NCBI RefSeq assembly: GCF_008244685.1
Contig: NZ_VTFT01000001.1
Coordinates: 2,335,248-2,399,247 of the forward strand
Length of the DNA: 64,000 nt
From: Luteimonas viscosa
GTDB lineage: Bacteria; Pseudomonadota; Gammaproteobacteria; Xanthomonadales; Xanthomonadaceae
Direction of reading: 5' to 3'
Both the position numbers and the translations under genes were made by a program. Below, one piece after another: positions 60,668 through 64,000 of this stretch; the stretch's first letter is position 1; every line of letters starts with the position of its first letter. A model generated the notes under the pieces. That model was not told where the DNA came from. It did no database searches and saw only the letters and a list, made by a program, of their open reading frames with translations.

Positions 60668-61342
60668 TCACACCCAGCCGCGCGCCGCCAGCGACACCGG
60701 CGCGCCGTCGCCGATCACGAAGTGGTCGAGCAGGCGCACGTCGACCAGTGCCAGCGACTGCTTGAGCTGCGCGGTGACGGCGCGGTCCGCGGCGCTGGGT
60801 TCGGGATTGCCGCTGGGGTGGTTGTGGCCGACGATCACCGCCGCGGCGTTGTGCGCCAGCGCCCGGCGGACGACTTCGCGCGGGTGAACCTCGGCGCCGT
60901 CGATGGTGCCGCGGAACAGTTCCTCGAACGCCAGCGCGCGATGGCGGGTATCCAGGAACAGCACCGCGAACACCTCGATCGCCTGCCGGCGCAGGCGTTG
61001 GGCGAAATAGCGCCCGGCCGAGCCCGGGTCGGTCAGCGCCTCGCCGCGCTCCAGCCCGGCCGCGAGCCAGCGGTTGCACAGTTCCAGCGCCGCCGACAGC
61101 TTGCAGGCGCGGGCCGGGCCCAGCCCCGGCAGGCGCGCCATGCCGGCAGGGTCCAGTTCCAGCAGCCGGCGCAGCGGGCCGTGCAGGTCCAGCAGCTGGC
61201 GGGCGGTGGCCACCGCATCCTGGCCGCGCAGGCCCGAGCCGAGGAAGATCGCCAGCAGCTCCGCGTCCGACAGCGCGCCGGCGCCGCGGGCGAGCAGTTT
61301 TTCGCGGGGGCGTTCGTGGCTGGGCCAGTCGCGGATGTGCAT
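60668..61342 (-). CDS. radC: RadC/YicR-family JAB1/MPN protein
   Basis: A 224-residue protein with an N-terminal UPF0758 helix-hairpin-helix ([18 protein letters not shown]) and a JAB1-like metal-binding domain: His173-x-His175 ... Asp186 ([14 protein letters not shown]). The name RadC is historical, and no DNA-repair role has been proven. The ATG at 61342 gives the typical start (MHIRDWP). It is divergent from coaC, an arrangement conserved in many gammaproteobacteria. Confidence 0.92.
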   Translation of the reverse strand: MHIRDWPSHERPREKLLARGAGALSDAELLAIFLGSGLRGQDAVATARQLLDLHGPLRRLLELDPAGMARLPGLGPARACKLSAALELCNRWLAAGLERGEALTDPGSAGRYFAQRLRRQAIEVFAVLFLDTRHRALAFEELFRGTIDGAEVHPREVVRRALAHNAAAVIVGHNHPSGNPEPSAADRAVTAQLKQSLALVDVRLLDHFVIGDGAPVSLAARGWV

Positions 61343-61537
61343 GGCGGGAAGGGGGCGGGTGGTGGCGCTGGCGACCGGCGAGGCGCCCCGGCGGAACAGG
61401 GGAATTCCCATCGGGACGCGTCCGGCCCGGTCGCCAGCGTGGGGTGATTGCAACCGATCGCCACGGCCGCCGCAGCCGGCCGATCACCCGCCATCGGGTA
61501 AGCTGTCGCCCGGATCCGGGGTAGGACTTTCCTGACG

Positions 61538-62089
61538 ATGGCAGCCGAGCGCGGCCTGCGAGGACAACGCCTGCTGCTGTGCGTGTGCGGCGGGATCGCC
61601 GCGTACAAGGCGGCCGAGCTGGTGCGCCGCCTGGGCGATGCCGGGGCGCAGGTGCAGGTGGCGATGACCGAGAACGCGCAGCGCTTCGTCGGCGCGCAGA
61701 CGTTCCAGGCGCTCTCCGGCCGGCCGGTGCGCACGTCGCTCTGGGACCCCGCGGCGGAAGCGGCCATGGGCCACCTGGAGCTCGCGCGCTGGGCCGACCG
61801 GGTGGTGGTGGCACCGGCCACGGCCGACATGCTGGCCAGGCTCGCCCACGGCTTCGCCGACGACCTGGTCGCCACCCTGTGCCTGGCCACGACCGCGCCG
61901 ATCACCCTGTGCCCAGCGATGAACCACCGCATGTGGCTGCATCCCGCGACCCAGGCGAACGTGGCACTGCTGCGCGAACGCGGCGCGAGCGTGATCGGCC
62001 CCGAAGAAGGTCCGCTGGCGGAAGGCGAATCCGGCCCCGGCCGGCTCAGCGAGCCGGCGGCGATCGTCGCAGCGCTGGAGGCCGCGTGA
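61538..62089 (+). CDS. coaC: Phosphopantothenoylcysteine decarboxylase, separate ORF (CoaC half of CoaBC)
   Basis: A 183-residue flavoprotein that removes CO2 from 4'-phospho-N-pantothenoylcysteine, a step of coenzyme A synthesis. Motifs: GGIAAYK (18-24; FMN site), catalytic His79 in [11 protein letters not shown], and PAMNHRMW (127-134; P-x-M-N-x-x-M-W). In most bacteria this domain is fused to CoaB. Here the reading frame stops just at the domain boundary, and the next frame begins at an overlapping GTGA. The ATG is the first in frame. It is divergent from radC. Confidence 0.92.
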   Translation: MAAERGLRGQRLLLCVCGGIAAYKAAELVRRLGDAGAQVQVAMTENAQRFVGAQTFQALSGRPVRTSLWDPAAEAAMGHLELARWADRVVVAPATADMLARLAHGFADDLVATLCLATTAPITLCPAMNHRMWLHPATQANVALLRERGASVIGPEEGPLAEGESGPGRLSEPAAIVAALEAA

Positions 62090-62745
62090 GCGGCGCGCTG
62101 TCGGGCAGGCGGGTGCTGGTGAGCGCCGGTCCGACCTTCGAGGACATCGACCCGGTGCGCTTCGTCGGCAACCGCAGCAGCGGCAAGATGGGCTTCGCGG
62201 TGGCCGCGGCGGCGCGCGGGCTCGGCGCGGACGTGGTGCTGGTCGCCGGCCCGGTGCATCTCGACACCCCCCCGGGCGTGCAGCGCATCGACGTGCGCTC
62301 CGCGGCGCAGATGCACGCGGCCGTGCTCGAAGCCCTGCCCGCCGACGTCTACATCGGCGCCGCAGCGGTGGCCGACTTCACCCCGCGCCAGGTGTCGGAA
62401 CACAAGATCAAGAAGACCGCCGGCAGCGATACCCTGGTGCTGGAACTGGTGCGCACGCCGGACATCCTGGCGCAGGTGGCGGTGCACGCCCGGCGTCCCG
62501 CGCTGGTGGTCGGCTTCGCCGCCGAGACCCACGAGGTCGAGCGTTACGCGCGCGGCAAGCTCGCGAACAAGCGGCTCGACCTGATCGCGGCCAACCTGGT
62601 CGGCGCGGCCGGGAGCGGATTCGAGTGCGACGACAATGCGCTGACGGTGTATTGGGATGGCGGCGAGCGCCGGCTCGGGCCCGCGGCGAAGACCGAGGTC
62701 GCCGCGCGGCTGGTCGATCTGGTCGCCGAGCGCCTGCAGGCATGA
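62086..62745 (+). CDS. coaB: Phosphopantothenate-cysteine ligase, separate ORF (CoaB half of CoaBC)
   Basis: A 219-residue ligase joining cysteine to 4'-phosphopantothenate using CTP. It starts at GTG overlapping the coaC stop by four bases. Motifs: [27 protein letters not shown] (nucleotide site), AAVADFTP ... HKIKK (CTP-lysine segment) and [15 protein letters not shown]. All motifs known from the fused protein are intact, so both activities are probably kept. Its own stop overlaps the dut start as ATGA. Confidence 0.93.
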   Translation: MSGALSGRRVLVSAGPTFEDIDPVRFVGNRSSGKMGFAVAAAARGLGADVVLVAGPVHLDTPPGVQRIDVRSAAQMHAAVLEALPADVYIGAAAVADFTPRQVSEHKIKKTAGSDTLVLELVRTPDILAQVAVHARRPALVVGFAAETHEVERYARGKLANKRLDLIAANLVGAAGSGFECDDNALTVYWDGGERRLGPAAKTEVAARLVDLVAERLQA

Positions 62746-63215
62746 GCCGCGCGGCCGCCGCCATCGCGCTGCAGGTCAGGCTGCTCGACCCGCGCATGGG
62801 CCGTGAGTGGCCGCTGCCGGCCCATGCCACGGACGGCAGCGCCGGGCTCGACCTGCGTGCCGCCCTCGACGCGCCGCTGGTGCTGGCGCCAGGCGATGCC
62901 GCGCTGGTGCCCTCGGGCCTGGCGATCCACATCGGAGACCCGGGCCTGTGCGCGGTGGTGCTGCCGCGCTCGGGGCTGGGACACCGCCACGGCATCGTGC
63001 TCGGCAACGGCACCGGCCTGATCGACGCCGACTACCAGGGGCCGCTGCTGATCAGCGTCTGGAACCGCGGCCGCGAGGCCTTCACGATCGAACCGGGCGA
63101 CCGCATCGCGCAGCTGGTCGTGCTGCCGGTGGTGCGCGCGAGCCTGCAGGTCGTGGATACTTTCACCGAAAGCGCACGAGGTGCGGGTGGTTTCGGCCAT
63201 ACCGGCGTGCGCTGA
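62742..63215 (+). CDS. dut: dUTP pyrophosphatase
   Basis: A 157-residue trimeric enzyme hydrolysing dUTP to dUMP and PPi. The five dUTPase motifs are present: GSAGLDLRA (32-40, motif 1), [12 protein letters not shown] (motif 2), the GLIDADYQG segment with the catalytic Asp (motif 3), RIAQLV (motif 4) and [10 protein letters not shown] (motif 5). The ATG at 62742 overlaps the coaB stop (ATGA), so the three genes are translationally coupled. The coaBC-dut-algC order is conserved in Pseudomonas and Xanthomonas. Confidence 0.96.
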   Translation: MSRAAAAIALQVRLLDPRMGREWPLPAHATDGSAGLDLRAALDAPLVLAPGDAALVPSGLAIHIGDPGLCAVVLPRSGLGHRHGIVLGNGTGLIDADYQGPLLISVWNRGREAFTIEPGDRIAQLVVLPVVRASLQVVDTFTESARGAGGFGHTGVR

Positions 63216-63235
63216 CAGGGGACAACGGGAACGAC

Positions 63236-64000
63236 ATGGCGACCACGAGCAATCCGACCAAGGCGCGCGTCTTCGCGCAGGTACGTCCCTGGCTGCCGTG
63301 GCTGGCGGCCGCGCTGGCGGTACTGGCGCTGTGGCTGGCGTGGAGCGGCTGGCGCGGACTGCAGGAAGACACGCGCCGCACCAGCGTGACGCTGGCGCGC
63401 GACACGGTGGCCGGGATCGCATCCACGACGCTCAGGGGGGAAATGAAACGGCTGCAGGACAGGCTTGCCTCGCCGCCGGTGCAGGCTGCGCTGCAGGCTG
63501 GTGATCTCGAGATCGCCGGGCGGCTGCTGGCGGCCGACTGGCCGGACGTTGAACTGGCGCAGGTGCATCTTGCCGATCTGGGCACGATGTACGCGGCGCT
63601 GCCTGACGCCGGCTACGGCCCGGTATCGGTGATGGAGGCGGCGCTTGTCAAGGACGAACCGGTGGTGTCGGTGATTCGCGTCGGGGATGCGCCGCGCGTC
63701 GCGCTGGCGGCGCCCGTGCGGGTGGACGGGCAACCTGCAGGCGTTGCCTTCGTCCGCCTGCCGCTGTCGCGTGCGACGCAGGGCTTCGAGGGCGCCGACG
63801 TCGATCCGGCGACCTATGTCGCGTTGCGCCAGGGCGGGTTCACCCTCCTCGAGCAGGGGGACCTCGCACAGGCCGAGGCCGCGGAGCGGATGGCGGTTCC
63901 CGTCCCCGGGACCGAACTTCGCGTGGCCGCTTCATTGCCGCGGACCGGCAGCGCTCCGTTCGGCCTGCAGGGGATCCCGTTGTTCATCGCGGTGATCGGG
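63236..64000 (+). CDS. algC: AlgC-type phosphomannomutase/phosphoglucomutase, N-terminal membrane part (partial)
   Basis: This gene begins 20 bases after dut and runs off the window; 255 codons are visible with no stop. What is seen is only the N-terminal extension: a cytoplasmic lead, a transmembrane helix (about 19-38), an extracytoplasmic sensor-like region (about 40-240) and the start of a second helix (from about 244). The catalytic mutase motifs are not inside the window. The assignment rests on the conserved coaBC-dut-algC order and the known membrane-anchored N-terminal extension of this enzyme in Xanthomonadaceae. Confidence 0.7.
   Translation, partial: MATTSNPTKARVFAQVRPWLPWLAAALAVLALWLAWSGWRGLQEDTRRTSVTLARDTVAGIASTTLRGEMKRLQDRLASPPVQAALQAGDLEIAGRLLAADWPDVELAQVHLADLGTMYAALPDAGYGPVSVMEAALVKDEPVVSVIRVGDAPRVALAAPVRVDGQPAGVAFVRLPLSRATQGFEGADVDPATYVALRQGGFTLLEQGDLAQAEAAERMAVPVPGTELRVAASLPRTGSAPFGLQGIPLFIAVIG

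Overview
The window is very GC-rich, and its gene content and order point to a member of the Xanthomonadaceae/Lysobacteraceae (Lysobacter, Luteimonas or Pseudoxanthomonas type). The main clues are the block argS / SPOR protein / radC / coaC-coaB / dut / algC-type gene with a membrane-anchored N-terminal extension, the block comM / ubiK / glnK, the biosynthetic speA, and intergenic palindromes and REP-like repeats of the kind common in that family. No rRNA, tRNA, CRISPR array, IS element or prophage was recognised. This is ordinary chromosome, with a few accessory clusters. Taxonomy is an inference from gene content only.

Layout. 1-11 kb: a lipoprotein, htpG with a heat-shock-type promoter, a DUF1905/YdeI protein, a lipocalin, a GT1-like glycosyltransferase, an SLC13 carrier with RCK_C domains, an MscS channel, a saccharopine dehydrogenase-like oxidoreductase and an AraC regulator. 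11.4-22 kb: a small cysteine-rich metal-binding protein, a zinc-less MDR reductase, a LysR regulator with a palindromic operator, and an RND efflux operon (small membrane protein, SDR-like protein, membrane fusion protein, inner-membrane pump, SDR, outer-membrane channel). This order recalls mexS-mexT-mexEF-oprN, with two extra SDR genes. 22-28 kb: folE, ychJ, a lytic transglycosylase, an unusual Gly/Ala/Asp-rich protein, an MFS transporter and small lipoproteins.

28-35 kb holds a hydrolase-rich cluster: an I78 inhibitor lipoprotein, an SGNH hydrolase, a 1296-residue patatin-like enzyme whose catalytic core is interrupted by about ten membrane helices, and a serine beta-lactamase-like hydrolase. 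35-44 kb: a fused indolepyruvate:ferredoxin oxidoreductase, a GAF/degenerate-GGDEF/EAL c-di-GMP phosphodiesterase and an S9 peptidase. 44-54 kb: comM, ubiK, glnK, and polyamine genes speE and speA around two tandem membrane M48 metalloproteases.

54-64 kb: an ECF sigma factor with a DUF6768 membrane protein, a metallo-beta-lactamase-fold lipoprotein, a YdfG-type dehydrogenase, an ICMT-like methyltransferase, then the housekeeping block. There coaBC, normally one bifunctional gene, is cleanly split into two ORFs overlapping by GTGA. No wholly new multi-gene system was identified with confidence. The best leads are the split coaBC, the patatin/SGNH cluster, the K/C/W/Y-free protein at 25 kb and the SDR-decorated efflux operon.
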